This document shows positions 48,203-56,380 of a stretch of 56,380 nt of DNA, piece after piece. The stretch comes from Lachnospiraceae bacterium. Lineage in GTDB: Bacteria > Bacillota > Clostridia > Lachnospirales > Lachnospiraceae. The position numbers and the translations under genes were made by a program. Below the pieces are notes generated by a model. The model saw nothing but the letters and a program-made list of their open reading frames with translations. It made no database searches and was not told where the DNA came from. The first letter of the stretch is position 1; each line of letters begins with the position of its first letter. The stretch covers positions 1 to 56,380 of the forward strand of contig JAFYBJ010000062.1 in NCBI GenBank assembly GCA_017540265.1, read 5' to 3'.

Positions 48203-51200
48203 TCATCCCGACACCGTCACCCTGCATCCATACTCCTGTCCGTTAAGCACCGCCGTAACCACAGTCTCTCCGTTTCCCTTCGCCGTCACCACGCCGTTTT
48301 CATCCACTGTCGCCACGGCTTCATCACCCGTCTTCCAGACTATCGCTTCCGCACCGGCCGGATCCAGATTATCCTTAAGGATAAGCGTTGCCGCTCCGTT
48401 CCCCTTAAGCTTTAACTTCGTCCTGCTTAATTTCGGCTTCACCACCTTCACCGTAAATTTATACTTTGCCGCAGTCTTCCCCTCTCCGTAATAGAGTGTG
48501 ATCTTTGCGCTACCGGCTTTGCTGCCCGTAGTGATAAGCCCGGTTCTCTCATCTATGGAAGCCACCTCCGGCTTTGACGATTCCCATCTCGTGGGCATAA
48601 GGTCACAGCCGGTCACATTATCAAGCGCATCGTATGTAACGCCGTAAGGATTAAGCTTTATCGTCTTTGATATGATCTCCGGCTTCTCTACATCCACCGC
48701 ATAGGTTCCTATCAGCTCAATCATCTTTCCGTTCTTCTTATATGCGCTTATGACAGCGCGATAGCCGGTCTTTACCTTTCCTCCCTTCTTTACTGTGACA
48801 ATGCCTTTATTGTTTACCGTGGCAACTGATCTGTTATCCGAGGAATACCTGGAAGCTCCGGGGAAATATGAACTTATATCTATTTTCTGCCCGCAGACAA
48901 GCCTGTCCTCACCTGTGCCCGCCTCCATATCTATATCCGGTTTAACGGTCACATTTGCAATTTTCCACATGGCATATAATGTAAATGTCTGATCGGCACC
49001 TGCAAGATCCGATACCTCCGCACCATCAGCATAGGTAGTCCCGCTTCCGTCCGCCTTCGTATTCCAGCCCGTAAAAGCATAGCCCCTGCGGGTAAAGGCA
49101 TTCTTTCTCAAAGTATATTTCAGACCTCTGTCGAAGAGAGAATCTTCCATGGTACCCTGAGCACCGTCTCCATTATAGGATATGATATAGCTTGTCTTAT
49201 TCTCCTCATCAAATATCCACTGCGCGTAAAGCGTGAGCAGATTACCGTCCTCCGCGAATCTTGATATCTGATCTCCTGTATAATAGACCGTTCCGCTTCC
49301 ATCTGCTTCCGTATTCCAGTTCTTTAATTTAAAGGCAGGATATAACAGTTCCGTTGAAGGTATGACATCACCAGCATATTTAAAGTAATCCGTTTCCTCA
49401 TCCCCGGTTCCGTTATTTGCATTGAATATCACTTTGTAATATTCTTCATCATCCTCCGCAGGCACGGAAACCGTAACTGTGCAGCTTTCTTTAAGTTTTC
49501 CTACTCTTACATTTATGGTTGCTTCTCCGGCTTTCTTACCCGCTGTAACGGTTCCATCCTGAGCCACCGTTAATACAGATGTATCAGAGGATGTCCATAC
49601 CGCATCCTCGGTGGTATTGGCAGGTTCAACCGTAAGCTTCAGCTTATGTGTTCTCTTTGCTCCGAGGGCCAGTTCATTTTCTGTAAGAGATATCTTTACC
49701 GCAGGCACACCTCCGGAGACTCTTTCCTTATAAAGCATCACCGCTGTTACCAGATCCATAGGGAAATGATCCCTGTATACATTTCCTTTCGCATCATACA
49801 TAGGTGATACGGGAAGAGATACATCATGGTCAAGCCCGGTGAAACTCTTTATCTTCGCAAGCGCAGTACAGCCTGAGAACATGCTCTCGGACGCGCAAGC
49901 ACTGTTGATGGAGCTTAAGTCGATGTATTCAAGGGATGTGCAGCCGGCGAACATATTACCTGTATTTTCGACATTGCTCATGTCAAAACCTGATATGTCG
50001 ATCTCATTAAGAGAACGGCAACCGGAGAACATCGCGTACATACTTGTCACTCTGCTGGTGTTAAATGATGAAAGGTCGATATTCTTCAGATTACTGCAAT
50101 AAGAAAACATGCTATCCATATCTTTTACATTTTCAGTATTAAAGCCTGATATTTTTATTGACTCAAGCCCCCAGCAGTCTCCAAACATATAATACATACT
50201 GGTCACTTTTGATGTGTTGAAATTCGAAACATCAAGAAATCTAAGATCAGCACAGTCATAAAACATGGACGACATGTCAGTTACTTTTGATGTATCAAAG
50301 CCGGACAGATCCAGTGACTCAAGGTTATTGCAGTAATAAAACATATAAGACATATCCGTTACTTTTGATGTGTCGCAGCTGACAAAATCTATCTGCCTGA
50401 TATTACTGCACCTATAGAACCAATATGATGTGGTTGTTCCAAGCGACCCCGCATCAACCCTGACATATTCTATATCATTGCTGTATCTAATCCACTCCGG
50501 CACACGTCTGCTTAGTGAGCTGTAATAATATGTCACCGGTCCTTCCCAGTCATCACCGTCACCAGTGATCACCAGTACTCCTCCGTTTGTGATCCTCCAG
50601 CCCTCTCCGCTGTATTTTGTATCATCAGCTGAAAGCTCCGTCACTTTTACGGTACACTCCGCGCTGCAATCCTCACTCTTTAATGTGATCACAGCGTTTC
50701 CTGTCTTACCTCCGGCAGACACATTACCGTCACCATCCACCCTCACTATCTCTTCATTTGAAGATGACCAGATGAGTTCCTTGGATGAGTAAGAAATATT
50801 TGATGAATATGTAAGCTTATCTGAAGCATACATTTCAAGCGTAAGCGTATCCTTTGACAGGATGATCTCAGGTGTTAATACCACGAATCTCAGCGTAGCT
50901 GTCCTGCCTCCGGTATTACAGGTTGCGGTTATCTCAACCTCTCCGTCCTTCTTTCCCGTCACCACTCCATTCTCATCCACCTCTGCGATCTCCGGCGCAG
51001 AGCTTGACCATGTAACAGATTTGTCCGTAGCTTCCACAGGATATATATTTGCATTAAGCTGTGCAGTCTTCCCCTTTTTGAGCTGCTGTGTTCCCCAGGC
51101 ATCCTTTCCATTGCAGCTGATGGACAAACTGCTTACAGGGATCACCACATTAACGGTACATTTAGCCTTCTTATTACCATCAACGGTTATGGCTGTGATA

Positions 51201-54200
51201 ACCGCAGTTCCTTCCTTTAATGTTTCTATGTATCCGCCCGCATCAATTGAAACAACACTTTCGTCAGAGCTTGTCCATGCAACATTTTTATTATTCGCAT
51301 CATAGGGATAAACCGCAGCATTAAGATATGTGCCGTTATTTACATCAAGCGTCAATTCCGACACTTCATCCTCATTATACTTTATGGTCACGCCCTCAAC
51401 AGGTACGATCACATTTACCGTACATGAAGCCCTGTATCCACCGTCATTTGTCCTCGCATAAATAGCAGTCTGACCTTTTGCAACAGCTGTTATAAGACCA
51501 TTACTGCTTACTGTCGCAACACTCTCATCCGCGCTGTACCATGTAACTGATCTGTCATCAGCATCATCCGGGCTCACATACGCGGAAAGCGCTGCTGTCT
51601 TTCCCCTTTCTATACTGATGCTGCTTACCTCTGCACCGCTTCTTTTGATCACCACACCTGACACATGCTTTGGTACCGTAACCCGACAGGATGCCTTCCT
51701 CCCGCCATCATCGGTAACCACACTTATCACAGCGCTGCCCTCTGCCACCGCAGTGATATAGCCTTCCTCATCCACACTAACGATATCAGACGCAGAGCTG
51801 GTCCATGTAACACTCTTATCGGTTGCATCAGCAGGAGAAATATACGCAGTAAGCTTCGTAGTCTCTGTTTTCTCAAGTGTAACCAATGACGCCGCACTAC
51901 CATTGTAGCTGACAGATACAGCCTTCACATGTGTAGGTACTGTAACTGTACAACTGTCTGTATACTCCCCGTCTGTAGTTTTAACAATGATAACCGCGAC
52001 ACCCTCTTTCTTTGCAGTCACAAGACCTGTCGCATCTACAACAGCAATATCCTCATCCGAGCTGCTCCAAATGACAGAATCATCAGTAGCATCTGAAGGT
52101 ATTACAAATGCATTAAGCTGTTCGCTGTCATCTTTTTCCAGCATCATCGACGATATAGCAATTCCATTACGACTTATGGAAACACCTTCAACATGCGTAG
52201 GCACTAAAACAGTACATGTATCTTCAAACCCGCCATCCGCAGTCACCACGCTGATCACAGCAGTACCTTCTTTTTTCGAAGTAACTAATCCGGTATTATC
52301 CACCGTAGCAACCGTCTCATCCGAACTGTTCCAGGAAACAGAACTGTCTGTAGCATCCAAGGGAGTTACATACGAGTCAAGTTTCTTTGTTGCATCTTTT
52401 TCAAGCGTAATTTCAGAGATATCTTCTCCATTGCTGCTGATAGAAACTGCTTTTACAGGGACTATGACCTCTATCTCACATGTAGCAGTCTTTCCACCGT
52501 CACTTGTGGTCACTGTAACTATCGCCGTACCTTTAGCTTGCGCTGTAACTATCCCCTCGCTGTCTATGGTCAGTATATCCTCATCAGAGCTATACCAGCT
52601 AACAGATTTATCTGTAGTATCTAGCGGTGATATATAAGCAAATAGTTGCTCATTTTCACCACGTTCCAGCTTAAGAGCATCTGCCTTCTCACCATTACAG
52701 CTGATGGAAACCGTATCAACATGCGTGGGTACAGTTATCCCGCATGAATCAGATTTCCCGCCGTCTGTCGTGGTTACTCTTATAACAGCGGTTCCTTCTT
52801 TCTTTGCAGTAACAAGACCTTCACTGTTCACAGTCGCCACGGTCTCATCCGAACTGCTCCACACAACAGACTTATCTGTTGCATTCAACGGCAATACACA
52901 AGCATTCAGCTGTTTCGTATCATTTTTCTCCAGCATGAAATCAGATATACTTTTTCCGTTACAGCTTATGGAAACACTGCCTACAGATATCACAACCTCT
53001 ATACTGCACTCCGCAGTATAGCTTCCATCCTCAGAAGTAACCGTGATCACGGCATTTCCCACATCTGCAGGCGTAACCAGACCATCCGTATTCACAGTTG
53101 CAACAGTCTCATCAGAGGTGCTCCAACTCACATTTTTATTTGTCGCATCTGATGGAAATACATTTGCATTTAGCTGAACCGTATCTGTAATATCTGTTTT
53201 TATATTATCTGTATGCTCTCCATTGCAGCTGATACTTACACCTGAAGCAGAAACAATCACAGTCACATTGCACGATGCAGTTTTACCACCATCATTTGTT
53301 TTTGCCGTGATCACGGCATTCCCGCCTGCTTTTGCAGTCACCATGCCGGTACTGCTGACAGTTGCGATTGTTTCATCAGAACTGCTCCAGATGACAGCCT
53401 TATCAGATGCATCAGACGGCATCACATACGCAGTGAGTTGCCTCTTATCATTCTTTTCTATTTCAAAATCAGAAACACATATATCATTAACGCTTATGGA
53501 TATACCGGAAACAGGTACGAAAACTTCTATCTCGCACTCCGCTTCATAATCTCCGTCTGATGTTCTTGCCGTGATCACAGCAGAACCCGCTTCGATTGCG
53601 GTTACAAGGCCGTTATTGTCCACCACGGCAACAGTTTCATCCGAGCTGGACCATATAACAGATTTATCTGTTGCATCTTCAGGCGTAACATAAGCATTCA
53701 ACTGAACGGTAGCTGATCTTTCTTTTTTAATCTTTGTTACTTTCTTCCCATTACAACTGACAGATACCCCTGACACAGGGACAACAACGTTAATCTCACA
53801 TGTGTCAGTCTTTCCACCATCGTTTGTAGTGACCGTGATAACAGCACTTCCGCCAGCCTTTGCTGTCACAAGTCCGGTACCGTCAACAGTGGCAACAGTT
53901 TCATCCGAGCTACTCCATGATACAGACTTATCAGTAGTATCATCAGGAGAAAAACTCAAATCTAATTTTAGTTTCTCATTTCGATTAATGGTAGCTTCCG
54001 TTATCTCTTCATTACCATATTTTATTAACACTCTACTAACCGGAACTATCCATCCTCCGTACAAAATAACATCACCACGAACTACATCATTATCAAAATT
54101 CCATTTGTCAATGTCTGATCCCCCGTGCTCTGACTTGTACCAGCCTCTAAAAGAACAGCCTTCACGAACAGGTTCATCCGGTAACAACACTTTATCCCCT

Positions 54201-56380
54201 GACATAACAATCTGATCTGGAATTTCTGAGTTTCCGGTATTTACGAACTGCACTTTATACTTCGAAACATCAACACCTTCTGGAAGATAAAAATAGAAAT
54301 GCCCATCATCATGTGCCATAACCCCATCAAGATTATAATATTTCGCATCCGGTATGCTCGTAAAAGGAAACACGTCTCCAGCAGCATAACCTCCGATTTC
54401 CACCAGTATCAATTCCGTTGAATCTGACTCAGATATTACTGGTGTACATCCGATACTATCAGTTTTTATACTACCACCACTAATGAAAATGTCCGATGTC
54501 TTCGTTGTTGAACCAATTCCATCTGCAGCTTTTCCGATCGCTGTTACTGTTCCTCCGCTTATCGTTATATTGCTTCCTTCTCCATGATAGCCACCGCCGA
54601 TTCCTGCTCCACAATAGCCTCCTGTAGCTGTTACTATCCCACCGTTTATCGTTATATTACTTCCTTCTCCTTGATCTCCGCCGCCGATTCCTGCCCCATA
54701 TTCGCCACCTGTAGCTGTTACTATCCCTCCGTTTATCGTTATATTATTTCCTGCACCTTGATAGCCGCCGCCGATTCCTGCTCCATCTACGCCACCTATA
54801 GCTGTTATACTTCCCTCGCCATCTAATATAAGCATCCCTGTACTTTCAGCCTTTTCTATTCCAGCATGATATTTAGGACTTTTAAATATACTTTCACTTT
54901 CAGCATCAGAATAAATCTCCACATCCGATTCGGAATCAACAAAAAATGTCGCTTTATTCTCCGGACACAGATTAAGATTTTTTACTATTATTTTTGATGC
55001 TTCTTTTACAACTATATTTTTATTTAGCGTTTCACTTGTTCTTTGTTCTATAAAATAGCCATCCGTTGCATCTGAACAGTCATATACTACATTTCCTATC
55101 TTGTAACAGTTTTCAGATACAATGGTAAGTTCATCTCCTAAAACAAGTTCATCTATAATTATCTTTCTTGTACTAACCTCTTTTGAAGCAACTTCACCAT
55201 ATGTTCCAACCGGAACATATAAATACTCAGCTGTTCCTGATTTAAGATCATACACTCCTTCTTTCAGATACAGATAAAACCTCTCATCATTTTCATGTTT
55301 CTCCGGAAAAATTATCGTATTCCACTCTTCCTCAGAATGAAGCTTATACTTGATAGTTAGATTATCTTCATGTGGCAAACATACAAGATAAACATTATCT
55401 CCATCATTATGATCTAACGGAATTACAGCATCGCATCCACTGCCTCCTCCAAAATCATTAGCATCATAACCTGCAACTGCCTTGACAGATGCATTTTCTA
55501 TCTTTATATTATTTCCGGATCCATTGCTACCCCCGCCTATTCCTGCGCCTTCCCTACCGCCTGTCGATGTTACTATTCCTCCACTTATCGTTATATTACT
55601 TCCTGCTCCTTCCCTACCGCCACCGATTCCTGCTCCACGAATACCGCCTGTCGATGTTACTATTTCTCCACTTATCGTTATATTGCTTCCTGCTCCGTTA
55701 TCACCGCCGCCGATTCCCGCTCCATATTCGCCACCTGTAGCTGTTACTGTTCCTCCGCTTATCGTTATATTACTTCCTGCTTTATATCTACCGCCGCCGA
55801 TTCCTGCTCCATTTTCGCCACCTGTAGCTGTTACTGTCCCTCCGCTTATCGTTATATTACTTCCTTCTCCATTATAGTTGCCGCCGATTCCTGCTCCATC
55901 TTCGCCACCTGTAGCTGTTACTGTTCCTCCGCTTATCGTTATAGTACATCCTGCATTATAACAACTGCCGATTCCTGCTCCATTTGCGCCACCTGTAGCT
56001 GTTACTGTCCCTCCGCTTATCGTTATTTTATTTCCTGCACCTTGATAGCCGCCGCCGATTCCTGCTCCAGAAGTGCCACCTGTAGCTGTTACTGTCCCTC
56101 CGCTTATCGTTATATTATTTTCTGCTCCACGAATACCGCCGCCGATTCCCGCTCCAGAAGGGCCACCTGTAGCTGTTACTACCCCACCGTTTATCGTTAT
56201 ATTATTTCCTGCACCTTGATAGCCGCCGCCGATTCCTGCTCCATAATAGCCTCCTGTAGCAGTTATACTTCCCTCGCCATCTAATATAAGCATCCCTGTA
56301 CTTTCAGCCTTTTCTATTCCAGCATGATATTTAGGACTTTTAAATATACTTTCACTTTCAGCATCAGAATAAATCTCCAC
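48203..56380 (-). CDS. Giant modular surface protein, C-terminal 2725 residues
   Basis: The open frame enters from beyond 56380, so the N-terminus, any signal peptide and the true length are missing. From N to C in the window: two blocks of about 29-residue Gly-rich repeats (pattern N-I-T-I-S-G-G-T-V-T-A-T-G-G then G-A-G-I-G-G-G); a Flg_new-like segment; about 13 Big_2 Ig-like domains of roughly 88 residues (W-S-S-S-D-E-T-V-A and G-L-V-T-A); a BspA/DUF285 region with T-S-K-V-T-D-M-S-x-M-F repeats; another Big_2; two Flg_new-like modules; and three final Big_2-like domains. It ends in V-S-G with no LPXTG, LysM, SLH or choline-binding module. Probably an adhesin or matrix protein. Confidence 0.9.
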   Translation of the reverse strand: MEIYSDAESESIFKSPKYHAGIEKAESTGMLILDGEGSITATGGYYGAGIGGGYQGAGNNITINGGVVTATGGPSGAGIGGGIRGAENNITISGGTVTATGGTSGAGIGGGYQGAGNKITISGGTVTATGGANGAGIGSCYNAGCTITISGGTVTATGGEDGAGIGGNYNGEGSNITISGGTVTATGGENGAGIGGGRYKAGSNITISGGTVTATGGEYGAGIGGGDNGAGSNITISGEIVTSTGGIRGAGIGGGREGAGSNITISGGIVTSTGGREGAGIGGGSNGSGNNIKIENASVKAVAGYDANDFGGGSGCDAVIPLDHNDGDNVYLVCLPHEDNLTIKYKLHSEEEWNTIIFPEKHENDERFYLYLKEGVYDLKSGTAEYLYVPVGTYGEVASKEVSTRKIIIDELVLGDELTIVSENCYKIGNVVYDCSDATDGYFIEQRTSETLNKNIVVKEASKIIVKNLNLCPENKATFFVDSESDVEIYSDAESESIFKSPKYHAGIEKAESTGMLILDGEGSITAIGGVDGAGIGGGYQGAGNNITINGGIVTATGGEYGAGIGGGDQGEGSNITINGGIVTATGGYCGAGIGGGYHGEGSNITISGGTVTAIGKAADGIGSTTKTSDIFISGGSIKTDSIGCTPVISESDSTELILVEIGGYAAGDVFPFTSIPDAKYYNLDGVMAHDDGHFYFYLPEGVDVSKYKVQFVNTGNSEIPDQIVMSGDKVLLPDEPVREGCSFRGWYKSEHGGSDIDKWNFDNDVVRGDVILYGGWIVPVSRVLIKYGNEEITEATINRNEKLKLDLSFSPDDTTDKSVSWSSSDETVATVDGTGLVTAKAGGSAVITVTTNDGGKTDTCEINVVVPVSGVSVSCNGKKVTKIKKERSATVQLNAYVTPEDATDKSVIWSSSDETVAVVDNNGLVTAIEAGSAVITARTSDGDYEAECEIEVFVPVSGISISVNDICVSDFEIEKNDKRQLTAYVMPSDASDKAVIWSSSDETIATVSSTGMVTAKAGGNAVITAKTNDGGKTASCNVTVIVSASGVSISCNGEHTDNIKTDITDTVQLNANVFPSDATNKNVSWSTSDETVATVNTDGLVTPADVGNAVITVTSEDGSYTAECSIEVVISVGSVSISCNGKSISDFMLEKNDTKQLNACVLPLNATDKSVVWSSSDETVATVNSEGLVTAKKEGTAVIRVTTTDGGKSDSCGITVPTHVDTVSISCNGEKADALKLERGENEQLFAYISPLDTTDKSVSWYSSDEDILTIDSEGIVTAQAKGTAIVTVTTSDGGKTATCEIEVIVPVKAVSISSNGEDISEITLEKDATKKLDSYVTPLDATDSSVSWNSSDETVATVDNTGLVTSKKEGTAVISVVTADGGFEDTCTVLVPTHVEGVSISRNGIAISSMMLEKDDSEQLNAFVIPSDATDDSVIWSSSDEDIAVVDATGLVTAKKEGVAVIIVKTTDGEYTDSCTVTVPTHVKAVSVSYNGSAASLVTLEKTETTKLTAYISPADATDKSVTWTSSASDIVSVDEEGYITAVAEGSAVISVVTDDGGRKASCRVTVPKHVSGVVIKRSGAEVSSISIERGKTAALSAYVSPDDADDRSVTWYSADESVATVSSNGLITAVAKGQTAIYARTNDGGYRASCTVNVIVPVEGVTIKYNEDEVSELTLDVNNGTYLNAAVYPYDANNKNVAWTSSDESVVSIDAGGYIETLKEGTAVITAITVDGNKKAKCTVNVVIPVSSLSISCNGKDAWGTQQLKKGKTAQLNANIYPVEATDKSVTWSSSAPEIAEVDENGVVTGKKDGEVEITATCNTGGRTATLRFVVLTPEIILSKDTLTLEMYASDKLTYSSNISYSSKELIWSSSNEEIVRVDGDGNVSAGGKTGNAVITLKSEDCSAECTVKVTELSADDTKYSGEGWRITNGGVLVITGDGDDWEGPVTYYYSSLSRRVPEWIRYSNDIEYVRVDAGSLGTTTSYWFYRCSNIRQIDFVSCDTSKVTDMSYMFYYCNNLESLDLSGFDTSKVTDMSSMFYDCADLRFLDVSNFNTSKVTSMYYMFGDCWGLESIKISGFNTENVKDMDSMFSYCSNLKNIDLSSFNTSRVTSMYAMFSGCRSLNEIDISGFDMSNVENTGNMFAGCTSLEYIDLSSINSACASESMFSGCTALAKIKSFTGLDHDVSLPVSPMYDAKGNVYRDHFPMDLVTAVMLYKERVSGGVPAVKISLTENELALGAKRTHKLKLTVEPANTTEDAVWTSSDTSVLTVAQDGTVTAGKKAGEATINVRVGKLKESCTVTVSVPAEDDEEYYKVIFNANNGTGDEETDYFKYAGDVIPSTELLYPAFKLKNWNTEADGSGTVYYTGDQISRFAEDGNLLTLYAQWIFDEENKTSYIISYNGDGAQGTMEDSLFDRGLKYTLRKNAFTRRGYAFTGWNTKADGSGTTYADGAEVSDLAGADQTFTLYAMWKIANVTVKPDIDMEAGTGEDRLVCGQKIDISSYFPGASRYSSDNRSVATVNNKGIVTVKKGGKVKTGYRAVISAYKKNGKMIELIGTYAVDVEKPEIISKTIKLNPYGVTYDALDNVTGCDLMPTRWESSKPEVASIDERTGLITTGSKAGSAKITLYYGEGKTAAKYKFTVKVVKPKLSRTKLKLKGNGAATLILKDNLDPAGAEAIVWKTGDEAVATVDENGVVTAKGNGETVVTAVLNGQEYGCRVTVSG
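54490..54950 (-). repeat. Second Gly-rich block, sharing a 114-base perfect direct repeat with the first
   Basis: 54809-54922 is identical to 56267-56380 over all 114 bases, encoding the phrase from Y-S-D-A-E-S to the start of the Gly-rich block. It is followed by about four repeats instead of the nine or so seen in the first block. The identity at third codon positions implies a recent duplication or gene conversion. The first copy runs into the window edge, so its full extent is not visible. Confidence 0.85.
55480..56290 (-). repeat. Array of about nine 87-base Gly-rich coding repeats
   Basis: Tandem units of about 29 codons. The DNA core on the plus strand (CTGTAGCTGTTACTGT, CCTCCGCTTATCGTTATA) is nearly unchanged from unit to unit, while the stretch after the Gly-Gly pair varies (for example Y-Y-G, P-S-G, T-S-G, A-N-G, E-D-G, E-N-G, R-E-G). 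Hypervariable positions between conserved scaffolds suggest expansion by recombination, perhaps with phase or length variation. Confidence 0.85.

Noticed and set aside
51987-52637. Long plus-strand open frames opposite the Big_2 repeats
   Set aside because: They repeat with the same period as the Ig-like domains and have no ribosome site; shadow translation.
55482-55877. Proline-rich plus-strand frame
   Set aside because: Mirror of the Gly-rich repeat array on the minus strand.

Overview
The window looks like the chromosome of an anaerobic, Gram-positive Clostridia member, most likely Lachnospiraceae. The evidence is: the Firmicutes block HU, rqcP, divIC, tilS, hpt, ftsH; many lipoproteins with L-C-x-C lipoboxes; strong GGAGG ribosome sites; a DUF6935-like gene; and a very large cell-surface protein built of Big_2, BspA-type and Flg_new-type repeats. 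No complete mobile element, prophage or CRISPR array is visible. The genus is inference.

Layout. 1-8 kb is accessory: the start of an Rpn/PD-(D/E)XK-type gene cut by the window edge, lipoproteins, a ribbon-helix-helix protein followed by a membrane zinc-ribbon protein, a tRNA-Arg(ACG) unit with its own promoter and terminator, and an isolated two-gene unit made of an unrecognised protein and a VirD4/TraG-like ATPase without membrane segments. 8-14 kb holds a membrane glycerophosphodiester phosphodiesterase, a DxD glycosyltransferase and a dynamin-like GTPase. 14-19.5 kb holds an ECF sigma factor, an RsgI-like anti-sigma protein and deoD, preceded by a possible structured RNA; then a cytidylate kinase-like protein, CheY and an amidohydrolase (MtaD/SsnA type). 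19.5-35 kb is mostly housekeeping: ftsH, hpt, tilS, divIC, rqcP, HU, a PEGA lipoprotein, cca, a sugar aminotransferase, a cyclophilin lipoprotein, a phosphodiester glycosidase, nagA, a TPR protein, an SLC13-type permease and an RlmI-like methyltransferase.

35.4-42.3 kb is a translationally coupled surface-polysaccharide operon (glycosyltransferase 2, ABC flippase, O-antigen ligase-like protein, MBOAT acyltransferase, AlgJ-like protein). Its first four genes are joined by 4-base ATGA overlaps, and it has its own promoter. 42.3-48 kb encodes a 1474-residue protein with three VWA domains, a DUF58 partner and a stand-alone acyl carrier protein. 48.2-56.4 kb is the C-terminal 2725 residues of the giant surface protein, whose N-terminus lies outside the window.

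Cross-cutting signals. (i) Three genes have TGnTATAAT boxes only 7-9 bases before the ATG and no Shine-Dalgarno sequence, which suggests leaderless mRNAs. (ii) A short hairpin-forming intergenic repeat occurs in three gaps, its stem is kept by compensatory changes, and in two gaps it has grown into tandem arrays. (iii) A possible structured leader RNA precedes the ECF sigma operon. (iv) Several hairpins with interchangeable arms lie between mtaD and ftsH. The best candidates for an undescribed system are the VirD4-like pair at 5600-7980 and the triple-VWA/DUF58 module at 42316-47631.
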